From Haemaphysalis longicornis (lineage: Eukaryota; Arthropoda; Arachnida; Ixodida; Ixodidae): a stretch of 64,000 bases of DNA. Made by a program: the position numbers and the translations under genes. Of the stretch, positions 36,010 through 46,257 are shown piece by piece. Position 1 is the first letter of the stretch; each line of letters opens with the position of its first letter. Where the stretch lies: assembly GCA_013339765.2 (NCBI GenBank), contig CM023449.1, forward strand, positions 15,041,811 through 15,105,810. Reading direction: 5' to 3'. Under the pieces are notes generated by a model, which saw nothing but the letters and a program-made list of their open reading frames with translations, had not been told where the DNA came from and did not search any database.

Positions 36010-36262
36010 CCAGGGAATGGGGGAATCTATGATGTGTCGTTCCCATCTGGAAAGTCGATGTATCCAATTTGTCCCTTGGTGTTTTGCATGTACCCACTCA
36101 TTGCGAATCATGCAAGTACAAGCCTTTCTTGGGCCAAGTTTGACTTCTGCAAAGAAGCTAAAGCACTGATTTGGGAGCTTTTAGATGTTTATTACATAAA
36201 AAACAGGAGCACAGTGAACCTGTATTGCAATGAGCTTGAATATTTAGAAACTTCACTATGAT
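36010..36262 (+). pseudogene. Decayed GIY-YIG-type nuclease fragment
   Basis: The reading contains GIYDVSFPSGKS, then after disrupted sequence HASTSLSWAKFDFCKEAKALIWELLDVYYIKN and a final CNELEYLE before a stop at 36259-36261. The order (GIY-like strand with a CGK/SGK turn, then E-L-(L/E)-YYIKK, then C/S-E-L-YL) resembles the retroelement-linked GIY-YIG domains common in ticks. The YIG part and catalytic arginine are not clear. The assignment is by pattern only. Confidence 0.4.
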
Positions 36263-36886
36263 TCCTTTGTTACCATTGTGCGGCCCACTATTAAAGGGTG
36301 TCTTTTTGACGATGCACTCAATAAACTTAGTTGCAAGCAAGTGCTTGTCCTATCATCTTCTTTGTCATGTGCTATGGACTCGACTTTTTAAAAACTATGT
36401 ACCAACTTGCCTCATGCTTTTTACTGAACAGTTTTAGTTAGACTTTGTACCCCTCCAGTGTTTTTTCAGCAGGTGTCTCAGTTCACTTACTGCTTTGTTA
36501 CTCGTGCTGCCTTTAAGCTTTACATAGATATTTTCATACCATCAAAAAGGGGGGGGTAGCAGCCTTTTGCACTCATAAATTCTTAGTCTCCCTCCCTGGA
36601 GCTTTCAGATCCTCTTTATGGATGCAATAATTTTTGAAGCCTTTGCATTTCTGGGGTGTCCATATGTAAATTCATACATTATACATATGTTCCCTCATAC
36701 AAAACATTTCATAACAAAAGCCAAATGGTGAAGCAAGGAAATGTAATGGCAAGAGGTGTGCTCCTCGCCTCTCTTTTGTCAGGCACTGGGCAGTTAGGCC
36801 TGTTGTTGATGATTTTACTGTGCTGGCTACAATTTCATTTTGCTTTGTCTTATCGTTCAATTTCTTTTCATTGATATTTCTGGCAG

Positions 36887-37310
36887 GTCCGAGGACAAGG
36901 CCTGGTCCGAGACGCCAGGACCCGAGGACACCTTGCAACGCTTGTGCACGGCTTTGTGAAGATTTCTGGATTGACTTCATGGACTTGTGTAAGAAGTCTG
37001 CCTTAGAAAAACAGCAACAAGAAAAGAAGCCTTTAAAAATTATTGCAATTTATTTCCACACCAGTTTAACCTTGCACCAGCAGGTATGCAAAGCTGGTTA
37101 ACACAAAACTTGTTTTTGTGATTTAATATCATGCCTGTTAGTCTAGCAAACCTGCGTTGTAACAAGCCATAGCAAGCAGTAAAACATGCTTAGTGTATCT
37201 GTATTTTTAGGCTATTTGCTGGTTATTTTGTGGTTTAAAACAGCTGTGATACCCTAAGCTGGCTTTTCATTCAAATGTGTATCACTTTCGTCTTTAATAA
37301 AATAATTTTC
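36887..37310 (+). other. Possible terminal exon with polyadenylation signal
   Basis: TTGATATTTCTGGCAG looks like a splice acceptor. The following frame (36820-37101 frame) has RRQDPRTPCNACARLCEDFW, a lysine-rich QQQEKKPLK part and a stop at 37099. AATAAAATAA follows at about 37296. I do not recognise the protein and cannot link it to upstream exons, so this may be chance. Confidence 0.2.
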
Positions 37311-37744
37311 AAATACTTTTGGTTTGCTTTGCTATACTTGTATGAAAACTGCTCATGAAGCTGCATGCATGTGGGCTAAAATTGCACTTGCACGTATACT
37401 GCAAATGATTCCACCAGCAGTATTACTGACCATCTCTGGGAAGGTCACCCATACACTTCCCAGACTCTGTCGCCATAAGCATCACGGGACTCTTTTAAAG
37501 GGGCGTCCTCACAACTCTTGTTACAGGGTCGCGATGATCATCAGGGCAGGGGTCCCGTGACTCTCTTTTTTTTCTTTCGTGGCAGTCGGTGCTGACTCTA
37601 AGGAGGTAGTCACCCATATTCTACTGTGACTACTGCGACGGGGTCCGTGTGACCCCCTTTCAATAAGAGTAGCGGTGACTCTGCGAAAGGGGTCGATGAA
37701 GAGTCAAATCTGTGGCAAGTAAATACCCCCCAAGAGGGTCACAG

Positions 37745-37767
37745 GGACTCCTTTTTTTCTTAGTGTG
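37745..37767 (-). repeat. Right terminal inverted repeat of the 13.3-kb insertion
   Basis: GGACTCC, seven T, CTTAGTGTG, followed by TA. A second end-like block (GACTCTC, T-run, CTTTCGTG) lies 180 bp inward at 37559-37581 and matches the left terminus even better in its AGAGTC part. Confidence 0.7.
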
Positions 37768-37769
37768 TA

Positions 37770-39144
37770 GCAGTGCCGGCAGGCAGGGCTGTCGGCCAGC
37801 CCTAGGCGGTGCTTTCGTTCCGCCGTCCACACAGCCCCCACGCGGAGGCGCAGGATTGCCGAACGCTGCTGTCGGGGCAGCCGGGCAGCCCGCACCGGTG
37901 GTGGGGCCTCTCCAGCGGCCAGCCATGGGTCCGGGTGCTGTGCCCACACGTGCCGCTGTATAAGCAGGCGGGCGTCGTCTGCCACTGCCTGGGCATCCGT
38001 GGCCGAGGGGGTCATCACGTGGGCCTCGGCGGCTAGCTCGTCCGCCCGCTCGTTTCCCTCGAGCCCGATGTGGCCGGGCACCCACTGCAGCCGCAGTGGG
38101 TGCCCCTGTCTGCCATCCGCTCCGCCTTCTCGCGCATGCCCCGAACCAGAGGGGAGTGCGGGTCGCCCTCCCGGATGCGCAGCAGAGCCACCCCGGGAGT
38201 CGCACAGCAGGGCGCAGTGCTCGGGTGCGGGCTCCAGCTCCAGCAGCAGGTCCAGGCCCAGCTGGACCCCCACAAGCTCTGCCGTGGCCGAGGATGCGGC
38301 GTAGTGCAGCCGGGCCTGCCGGCTGGCCTCTCCCAGCACGGCGGCCGCTGTAGCCAAGCCCTGCCGATGCCGCACAGAGCCATCCGAATAGGCTAGGGTG
38401 TGGCCCTCCAGGTCTTTCCAGACGACGGCCCGGGCCAGCTGCAGCAGCCCGCATTGAGGCGTGCGCCGCTTGCTGCGCAGGCCCAGAATCTCCAGGTGCA
38501 ACTCGGCCGCCAGGTCCGGAGGGTGGCTGGAGGGCCCCATGTCTATGGCGCCTACCACCTGCTCGGCTCGTACCGGACCAGCATGCGCCCCATGCGTGAG
38601 TGCCGGTGGGTGCGCAGCCGCTGCAGCAGGGGTCCTCCCCCCTCGGCTCGGCGCAGCCGGTCGATGTGGCCCAGGGCCAGATGCTCGCCGTCATCTCCAG
38701 CGTCCACACCCCTGCCTTCAGCCAGCATCCTGTCGCACTGCGAGTTTCGGGGCAGGCCCAGGCAGGCGCGGACGCCCTTCCGATGGTCGCCCTCCAGCTG
38801 CCGCCAGGTTGGGTCTCCGCAGGGTGACCAGCGGCAGGCGTACATCAGTAGTCCCACTGCCGAGGCGCTGTACATCCGCCGGGCTGTCTGCTGGGAGCAG
38901 CCTTTGGTCTCGGGTGGACTATCTTCCACACGGCCGAGGTGGCGAGCTTGTGCCCTGGCACGGAGCTCATTGGCAGCCTGGCGGAAGTCCACCCCTGTGG
39001 TCCAGGGTGATCCCCAGGTAGCGCACCCTGGTCTTCCACTCGAGCTCCGCGCCATCTATTTGGAGTTTCCTCGTCCGTCCGCGGGCGGCTGCACTCGGGT
39101 GTACCAGCATGGCCTCTGTCTTTGCAGCTGACAGCTGCAGGCCA
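37770..39144 (-). pseudogene. LINE A, part 2 (RT thumb, RNase H)
   Basis: Minus strand, in order: QLSAAKTEAMLVHP, LQIDGAELEWKTRVRYLGITLDH (39010-39140), a thumb/linker with QQTARRMYSASAVGLLMYACRW (38820-38900), RNase H beginning AYSDGSV (about 38390), ATAELVGVQLGLDLL, and WVPGHIGLEGNERADELA (about 38030-38085). It ends inside the terminal knuckle at SPACRHC (37770). Family: I-superfamily LINE with RNase H. The RNase H frame is open for 284 codons, so decay is mild. The RT palm lies beyond LINE B at 44718. GC content is far higher than in the neighbouring insertion. Confidence 0.85.
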
Positions 39145-39368
39145 GAGAGGGAGGAGCAAGAGGAAGACGAAGCATGTCGGCCGCCCACCGTTGTTCGGTG
39201 GTGCGTCGGTATAATTTACGCTGTTCCTGCTAACTTGACCATCACCAAATTTTTCTCAGTTAGTCCTGCTACGTTCCCACTTCTTCCTGCGAAATGTCAA
39301 GCTAATTGGTCCAGTCGCTGACTCTCACCTCTTCACCTCCGGTCGGCACGGTCCCGCCGCGTTAGACC

Positions 39369-40918
39369 ATGGCTACTGCTACGGTGACGGACAACCTACC
39401 ACCAACTGAACAGCACCTGAAGGATGTACGTAAGCGCAAGTTCAGTGATCAGATTTCCGATGGCTCCCGCAGCCCTTCTAAAACGCCGCATTTAGCGTCG
39501 ATAGCATCGGAGGACAACGGTGATGGTGGCGCATGGACGACTGTTGTCACCGCCGCCTGCAAGCCGCCGCGCCATACAGCAGAAGCTTGCACTCGTATGT
39601 CAAAAGAGAAATTTGTGGTGCTGCTTCGTCCTAAAAACAACGCCAGCATCTCCGCTATGTCGCGACGTGGGCTGGCAGCGGTCATAGCCAAAGTAGCACC
39701 GCATGCTTCATTGAACGTGCTCACATCGACTCGCGTTGATCTTCGACGCAACTCCGCGACAGTCACGTTATACAATCAGACTCATGCGAAAAACCTGTGT
39801 GGAATGTCTTCGATGACCATTGATGGCCGCACAATTGAGTTCGACGCACAGCTTCTCACGTCACACGGCTGCTCGCGCGGAGTGATCCGGGTGGACCCGA
39901 ATGACGCAGATGAGGACCTGCGCAATAATACAACTTGTGAATCGGCAAACATTCTCCACATCAACGCTTGGGTAGGACCGACTATGCTCTGGTCACATTT
40001 GACACCAGCCATCCACCTAAGATTGTGAGAAATTATTTCGAATTATGTCCTGTGAAACCGTATGTGCCCACCCGAACGTTGGTTTGTTACCGATGTCACA
40101 AGGTATGGGCACCTCCAGAAACACTGTCCAAATGCGGCTGTCTGCGCAACCTGCGGAAGAGGTCATAAAAACGAGGCTCTGCTTAAACGCGACGCCTTAT
40201 TGCAATGATTGCCATGCGGAAGGGCACACAGCACGTGTCCCTGTATGCCCAACAAAGGCTAAAAGGTTACAGCAAGTGCGGGAGCGCATAGAGCACAACG
40301 TGCGTAAGCGTGCAAGAGACTCCAAGGCAAGAAAAAATACATACGGCACACCCGACCTTGCTAATAACATTGCTTTCCGTCGCTAGAGAGCAAAATTAAA
40401 ACCGACAGCACTGGTTGCAGGGAAGAATACAACCTGTCTGTGAGACCGAGGTAATGACTGAATCTTCTACTGAAATGTCTGACCAGTCGGCAGCATCTAC
40501 GTCGACCACAGCTTCGAGGAAACAGGTTTCTCGGCCCAACAGGTTGCCACGCCGGTCCAGGCAACCACACATGCCAGACAGCATCAACATACTGCGGCAA
40601 GAGATCGCCTCCCAGCGACGCCATCTATAATCCCTTCAGAAGCAACTTCAGAAGCAACTTGACCTAGCCCTTGCTGACGAGAAGATGGAGAACGAAGACC
40701 AAACGAGCCAGTCGTTACAGGAATGCTCACCCTCTCGAACACAGACGCCACACTGTGCCGCAGCCTCAGGATTTTCGTGCATTGACCTTCCCACGCTGGT
40801 GAGATCCATATTACGGGAACTTATACCGTATCTGAAGGCAAAAGAAGTTACTGCTATTGAAACAGAGCAAAGCTCGAAGTTACATAGCGGGGAGAACAAC
40901 CATGTCCAACAGCAATAA
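39369..40918 (+). pseudogene. LINE B ORF1 (Gag-like nucleic-acid-binding protein)
   Basis: Start ATG at 39369 and final TAA at 40916-40918, about 516 codons if frames are joined. The first 210 residues include the lysine-rich KRKFSDQISDGSRSPSKTP and a folded-looking segment (FVVLLRPKNNASISAMSRRG ... RRNSATVTLYNQTHAKNL). It is followed by CCHC zinc knuckles in the 40080-40260 region: CYRCHK, a displaced second half, then CNDCHAEGHTARVPVC. The frame shifts near 40000, 40130 and 40390-40420. The protein would bind the element RNA in a ribonucleoprotein. The end overlaps the start of ORF2 by 17 nt, as in related LINEs. Confidence 0.8.
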
Positions 40919-43900
40919 ACTGTTGCTACTGCAATGGAACTGTCGTGGAATCCGCGCGGCGGCACCCGAATTAAATGAGCGCATCAAGAGCATGGATACG
41001 AAACCATTGGGGGTTTTGCTCCAAGAAACACAGGGAACCGGCCCCAGTTTGTACGGCTACAGAGCGTACACGGCACCCAGTATTACACGTTCATCCCGGT
41101 CAGACCCACCACAAACTGTCGTCGAATGCCAAACAATCATTTACGTTTTAAAGACAGTAGCCCACTGCCAGATACCAACTGCCGCTTTTGGTACAGACAC
41201 CCAAGAGGTGGTGGCTCTTCGGTGCCGTGTTGGGCGCCGAAGCTTCACGGTTGCCTCCACATACGTGCGCCCCCGCACTGCCCAACATGCTTCCACTAGG
41301 GTCAACTTCTCCTGGATGCGGCGCCTTCGCGCGTTTTACCCTCATGACGCAGCGGTATTCGCTGGAGATTTCACTGCAGAGCACAAGGCCTGGGGGTATC
41401 AAATTTCGCGCAGTCGAGGATTGCAACTTCTGGAAGAGGCTGACCAGGCAGAGCTACAACTTGTAAACGACCTTAGTCTGGCAATTCGACGAAGGCAGAA
41501 CCCTGCACAGCGTGATACCGTTCCAGGCTTGACATGGGCAACAACCAATGCTGTGGCCACCTGGTCTCGCGAGCCGACACCGTGGAGCAGCGACCATTAC
41601 CCCATCTGGATCCAGCTCTCTGGTATAGACAAGAAGTGTCGGAAACACGTGCTCTACACGAACTGGCAGCGTTTCAGAGACCTACTTATCCAGCCGACGG
41701 AACACGACGGACCAGACAAACCCTGCCCAGAATTAATAGATCGCATTCTGGGGGCGGCGAAAGCCGCTACCAGCATTTCAGAGGTTGAAGGAGACTCCCC
41801 ACCACCGGATCGTCACCTGGTCAACCTTTGGAAGCACAGGGATGAACTGGAGGACATGTACATTGCCGGTGGCCGCACGTACTACGACTTGGTGAAAATA
41901 CGGCAACAAACTGCGAAGATTCGCCGTCATGCAAAACTACTCGCTCGCCAGCGCTGGGAAGAGTATTGTGAAACGTTTTCACGCCATACAGGAGCAGGAA
42001 AGCTTGGTCAACGTTCCGGTCTCTTTGTGGACGCGGTAAGCTCCAAGGAACGGTGCAGGCGGTGATGCTCCGCACCGGGATGGATCAGGAGCACTTCGAA
42101 AGGGAATCGGCTTCTATCTTTTTCCCGCAACCAGTAACCCTGCCTCCTCCAGATATATATGCCCCTCTCGAGGTGGACGAATCACAGCCTATCGAGTCTT
42201 TGTTCACTATTGCCGAACTTACGGCGGCTTTGGAGCAAATCAATGTTCGTAGTGCACCTGGAAAGTATGGCGTCACATGGACAATGCTTCGGAACCTTCC
42301 CGCGCCTTTACGGGGAGAGCTTCTTGAGAAGATAAACGAAATCTGGATCAGCGGACAGGTTCCGGCAGCTCTAAAACATGCTGTAATAGCTCCCATTCCA
42401 AAACCAGGGAAAGATCCGTCAGATATGGCCAATCTTCGACCTATCTCACTTACGTCTACCCTCTGTAAGCTAATAGAACGGATGGCAGTGACCAGACTGA
42501 ATCACCACCTCGAGAAGGAAGCTGAGTATTTCCACCCCTGTCAAACTGGGTTCCGGCAGAATCTGGGGACGCATAATTCCCTGTTTCTCTTGCGGCGTGT
42601 TCTACGGAAAAGAAATCACAAGCGCCCGCACGTCATGGTTGCGTTGGATCTCCGCAAAGCTTATGACACCGTCACTCACGTAGCTGTTCTTGAAGCACTG
42701 GCGGACGCCTACCCGGGCAAGAGACTGAACAATTTTGTTCGGAGTTTCCTGGCTAACCGGACTTTTGAAATCCGCTCTGGACGCCACGACACTCTACACT
42801 TTGACAAACCGTTCAGGAGTTCCACAGGGGGCCATCCTATCTCCAACTCTGTTCAATTTGGTCATGACTAAGCTTGTGCGAGGGGTTGCAGCTATCCCCG
42901 GCGTCCACGTCACGGCATATGCCGATGATGTCACTATATGGACCGAAGCTGCGGATCATTCCTCAACAGAAAGCGCTGTGCGTAGTCTGCAACAAGCTCT
43001 TGATACGTTCACCAGTCTCCTTCCCGCTACTGGAATGGAGGTTTCCTTGGCAAAAAGCAACTTTATTATAATTAGAGGTAGACCAGAAGAGCGAGCCCTA
43101 GTTGCTCTCACCATGGGAGGTCAGACACTTCAGCGGGCTTCAGAACGGTGGATCAGAGTGTTGGGCGTTCCAATCCACGAGTCCGGAGGAGCTTCAGAAT
43201 GGCTTCGACAGTTTAAGGCGCAATGGACTCCTCTACTAAGCTTAATCCGAAGAATTTCTCATACCTTCGGTGGAGCGTCCCAGAACATCGCCCGCCGACT
43301 AGTTCAAGCCATTCTGGTGAGCAAAGCCTGCTACGGGGCTCTGTGCTTCCGTCTCACGAAACGTGAGACGGAACAGCTCGAGACGCTTTACAGGGCAGCC
43401 CTTCGTGTCATCACGGGGCTTCCCCGACACACGTAGGTCACTGAACTCTACCGCTATGCTGGCCTTCTACTCTCGAAGAAACGGTCCTTGCCCGGTCCCG
43501 AGGAGTCTCGGATCGCCACGAGCTCACACAGGAGGGCGCCGATTACAAACCGCTGATGGCAAATTGCCACCGGCGGCCACGCCGCTTATCAAGAAGCATA
43601 TCCCGCCGTGGGAGGACACGCTTGTTACAGCGCTACAACCTGCACCCTCTAAAACACAGCGTCGGAGGCACACGTCGCAGCGGACCTCGCTGGTTGTAGC
43701 CGGTGCAACTTCTCGGAGCAGTTCAATCACTCTGAGATAGCTGTGGACGCGTCTTTGCGGGCCGATTTCCTGTATGGCGGCAGTTGCCAGTAGCCACTGT
43801 GTCCAACTACGATGAACTCCAAAGCATTGACTAATTTCGCTGGACGCGACCCCGATATAACGGAACTTGAGCTTTTTGCCATAGAGGAAGGTATTCACCT

Positions 43901-44655
43901 TGCACGCCAGGTTGTCACCGACCATCAGAACGGCGTTACGACCGGGTGGAAATATTGACTGACTGCACTGAGGCACTGAAATGCCTTATTAATCCACCCA
44001 GGCAAAACAGCACCGCCCACGCTATCAAGCAGAAATGCGAGGAACTTAGGGCTGACTCTGGAGTACTGGTAACGGTACGCTGGATTCCTGCCCATCAAGG
44101 CACCCAGGAAACGAGACGGCTCATGAACTTGCGAGCGAGGCTTTTTTACACCGTTCCCATTTCATGCTGCCTGTAAGACCATATACGCTGTTTACAGATC
44201 CAGATGTGGAGCGCCGCCGTCGCCGTAATCGAAGGAGGTAGGAATTGGCCACTACTATTCCCCCATGTGACGACCCCACACCCCCTGGTCTACCCCGAGG
44301 TGCTCAGGGTTCCTCAACCGGGCGCGGGTCGGGGTACGCATATACAGATGACGTGGTTTCTCGATGGCGGAATTACGCTCCCCAACCTACATCCCACGAT
44401 GAAAACCTCTCTAACAGTGGTTCCGCTGCAACGTTTCCTAGACCAGTCCGTTGCTTTGCCTGCAACACAGAAGTGACCCCCACAATCCGCCATCTCGTCT
44501 GGGAGTGCGGGGCATTCGATCGGCTTCACGCCAAATATCGTCCCGCCTGGGTCCTCTCCTATGAGGACTGGATCAGGCCACGTGATCGACACCAAGCTAC
44601 GTTGGCTGCGTTGTGGCACTTCGTTTGCGAGGCAGCCATGGCCGGACATTATTAA
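40902..44655 (+). pseudogene. LINE B ORF2 (endonuclease, reverse transcriptase, RNase H, CCHC)
   Basis: ATG at 40902 precedes LLLLQWNCRGI. Domains in order: AP-type endonuclease (WNCRG, LLQET, FAGDF, WSSDHYPIW; to about 41620), RT (NLRPISLTSTLCKLIERM at 42430-42490, ALDLRKAYDTV at 42640-42670, GVPQGAILSPTLFNLV at about 42815-42865, YADDVTIW at 42918-42941), RNase H (ILTDCTEALK at about 43950, VRWIPAHQG at 44075-44100) and a terminal knuckle CFACNTEVTPTIRHLVWEC (about 44455-44510). Stop at 44653-44655. It nicks target DNA and reverse transcribes the element RNA. Frames change near 42060, 42810 and in 43430-43950, where the first part of RNase H is scrambled. All catalytic motifs I looked for in EN and RT are present. 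Confidence 0.9.
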
Positions 44656-44717
44656 CCCCCTCCCTTAAGCCTGCGGCCTCGAGCCATCCAAATAAAAACA
44701 TTTGTCTGTCTGTCTGT

Positions 44718-44930
44718 CTGCAGGCCAACACCTTCGAGCTTGTACCGCACCGCATCCATGGCTGCCTGCAGCTGTTGCACGACCGCCTTGCCCGTCTCCT
44801 TTCGGTTCCCAGCACCCACAGCACAGGGCAATGTCGTCGGCATACACCGACATGTGTACCTTATGCACCCCTCCTCTGGTAGGCAGCCTGGCAGGGCTGC
44901 CATCACCAGGTTGAAGAGGAAGGGGCTCCT
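44718..44930 (-). pseudogene. LINE A, part 1 (RT palm), 5'-truncated
   Basis: The minus strand reads SPFLFNLVMAALPGCLPE, then VYADDIALCC (after one frame change) and AAMDAVRYKLEGVGLQ, ending at the LINE B insertion. The same frame resumes at 39144. Upstream of about 44930 the LINE stops abruptly against a Penelope-like fragment, so this is the 5' end of the truncated copy or a later break. Confidence 0.8.
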
Positions 44931-44944
44931 GCTTCTTAACTCGA

Positions 44945-45704
44945 TAGAAGCCTCCATACAGTTCACTGCAGAATATGAGTGTGACAGCAGCCTTCCTTTC
45001 CTCGATGTCCAGCTGAGGCGTACCGGAACAAGTCTTTCGTTTGAGTGCACAGGAAGGCAACGCATACCGGACATTACCTGAATTTTAATTCGTGCCACCC
45101 AGCCTCTCACAAGCAATACGTCGTTTCTTCTCTTGTGACGCGGCAACACGTATTGCTGAAGTGACGACGAAAGGAGGAAAGAACTTGAAAACCATACATC
45201 AAGACTACTGACGAACAGGTACCCGGAGAAATTTATAAGAATGCCGAAGACCCGTGTTCTCAATCCCAGGCCATCCCAGGGCAAGTCATATCGAAGACGC
45301 GCCGGCATCCCATACGTTCCTGGGGTGAGCGAAGCTTTTAAACGTATCTTTTCAACGTATGACCTTCGCGTTGCCCACATGCCGTCCAAAAGCTGAGGAA
45401 TCAGCTCGTGAACGTGAAAGATTCGCTTGGACAGCAAGAGATACCCCGGTGTTGTCTACAAGATACCATGCGCAGACTGTAGCTGCAGTTACATCGGCGA
45501 AACTGGCAACTTCAGAAGGAGATTAAAGGAACACCAAAGGGACGTGGGCAGCAACAAGAAAGCGTCGAATGCCCTGGCCGAGCATGCCGATGATCACGGT
45601 CATTCCATCGACTGGGATAACGCCGCTATAATAGCAAAGAAAAAGAACCCAGCCACGAGATTACTTTTGGAATCCGTGTTCATTCAAAAGACCAAGGACA
45701 CTAT
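44945..45704 (+). pseudogene. Penelope-like element polyprotein, part 1 (RT end and GIY-YIG endonuclease)
   Basis: SIQFTAEYECDSSLPFLDVQLRR (about 44945-45015) is the RT C-terminal motif of Penelope elements (I-FT-E-E-D-LPFLDV). After frame changes come AGIPYVPGVSEAFKRIF (45300-45355) and the GIY-YIG nuclease in an open frame: GVVYKIPCADCSCSYIGETG (45451-45510), FRRRLKEHQRDV with the expected arginine, and ATRLLLESVFIQK with the expected glutamate. The reading breaks after KTKDT at 45704 because a solo LTR is inserted, and continues at 46130. The N-terminal RT core is missing. Confidence 0.85.
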
Positions 45705-46125
45705 TGCCGCGAACCATACATTGGGTTTATTTGTGTTTTGCTTTTACCGCCCGGCTGCGCCGGTCTGTGTTATCTCTGCGCCAAGGGAAGCGCGAGTTCC
45801 ATTCTTTCTTTCTGTGCCGCATGTGTTATCTGTCGTGATAGGGAGAGCATTCCGATCTAACGTGAACAGCCCAGAATAATCTTCTTGGATCTACTGTGTT
45901 CTCGATGTGAATCGACGTTTCGGGAACCACGCGCGCCGAAAGATAAAAAGCCTGCAGTGCGGACGCCGGGGCATTCGATTCTGCGACGCTCGCCGACGCA
46001 CGTACGCCACTTTGTTGACCGCTGCTTCGCCGCCTCTGTATTCTTTTCAGTTGTTAGGGGAGCACAAGTTCGCTCCAATAAACTTGTTTCTTTTCTAACC
46101 ACTGCGTCGTCCTGGCTTCGTGACA
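45705..46125. mobile_element. Solo LTR (421 bp) inserted in the Penelope-like element
   Basis: Starts TGCCGCGAACC, ends TTCGTGACA, giving TG...CA. It is flanked by CTAT at 45701-45704 and 46126-46129. An AATAAA at 46078-46083 suits a plus-strand LTR. Removing it restores the Penelope reading across DTI-NRTDGN. No internal domain remains, so it arose by LTR-LTR recombination. Gypsy-type is likely from the 4-bp duplication, but the family is unknown. Confidence 0.8.
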
Positions 46126-46193
46126 CTATCAATAGGACAGATGGCAATCTGCCGGCAAGCTACACCCGTTCATTACGTCACATTTTAGAATAA
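46126..46193 (+). pseudogene. Penelope-like element polyprotein, part 2 (C terminus)
   Basis: NRTDGNLPASYTRSLRHILE and a stop at 46191-46193 complete the GIY-YIG protein interrupted at 45704. The C-terminal motif (I-R-LP-Y-LRHIL) matches the usual Penelope ending. Confidence 0.75.
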
Positions 46194-46220
46194 GAAGCGA
46201 CTTACGGATCTTGCTTGCTT

Positions 46221-46257
46221 AGTGTGATCAAGGAACCCGTACAGGTTCCGAAACGTC
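46221..46257 (+). ncRNA. Hammerhead-ribozyme-like motif of the Penelope-like element
   Basis: GTGATCA (46224-46230) is followed by a 6-bp stem GGAACC/GGTTCC (46232-46237, 46244-46249), then GAAAC and GTC. This is the layout of the minimal hammerhead found in Penelope-like elements: core CTGATGA, stem II, GAAA, cleavage triplet GTC. Here the first core box deviates (GTGATCA), so activity is doubtful. Its place just 3' of the Penelope stop codon supports the call. Confidence 0.6.

Larger units (their letters stand above)
24513..37767. mobile_element. 13.3-kb insertion with inverted termini in LINE A (candidate new DNA transposon)
   Basis: The left end begins CACTCTAAAA (24513). The right end, reversed, begins CACACTAAGA (37767). 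After about 16 bases both continue with (G)AGAGTCC or GGAGTCC, so the similarity spans 23-24 bp. TA flanks each side (24511-24512, 37768-37769), and the flanking LINE A protein becomes continuous when the block is removed. Both terminal regions are dense in GAGTC/GACTC and GGGTCAC words (24529-24660; 37480-37767), like the subterminal binding sites of CACTA-type elements. CAC termini with a 2-bp duplication hint at the CMC group, but no transposase is visible. Inside are MITEs, a SINE, a long inverted duplication and unassigned AT-rich DNA. Other options: two independent ends brought together by deletion, or nested copies, since further end-like motifs lie at 24974-24984 and 37559-37581. Confidence 0.65.
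39145..44717 (+). mobile_element. LINE B: nearly full-length non-LTR retrotransposon nested in LINE A
   Basis: Inserted in LINE A with the 10-bp duplication CTGCAGGCCA at 39135-39144 and 44718-44727. Removing it joins LYKLEGVGLQ-type sequence to QLSAAKTEAM in LINE A on the minus strand. It has a 5' UTR of about 224 nt, ORF1, an overlapping ORF2, AATAAA at 44691-44696 and a TTTGTCTGTCTGTCTGT tail. The ORF1 knuckles plus EN-RT-RNase H-CCHC order place it in the I superfamily. Several one-base frame changes break both ORFs; see the finding on indel errors. Confidence 0.92.

Noticed and set aside
37999..39131. Plus-strand open frames of up to 243 codons
   Set aside because: They are antisense shadows of LINE A RT and RNase H, which show real motifs on the minus strand.
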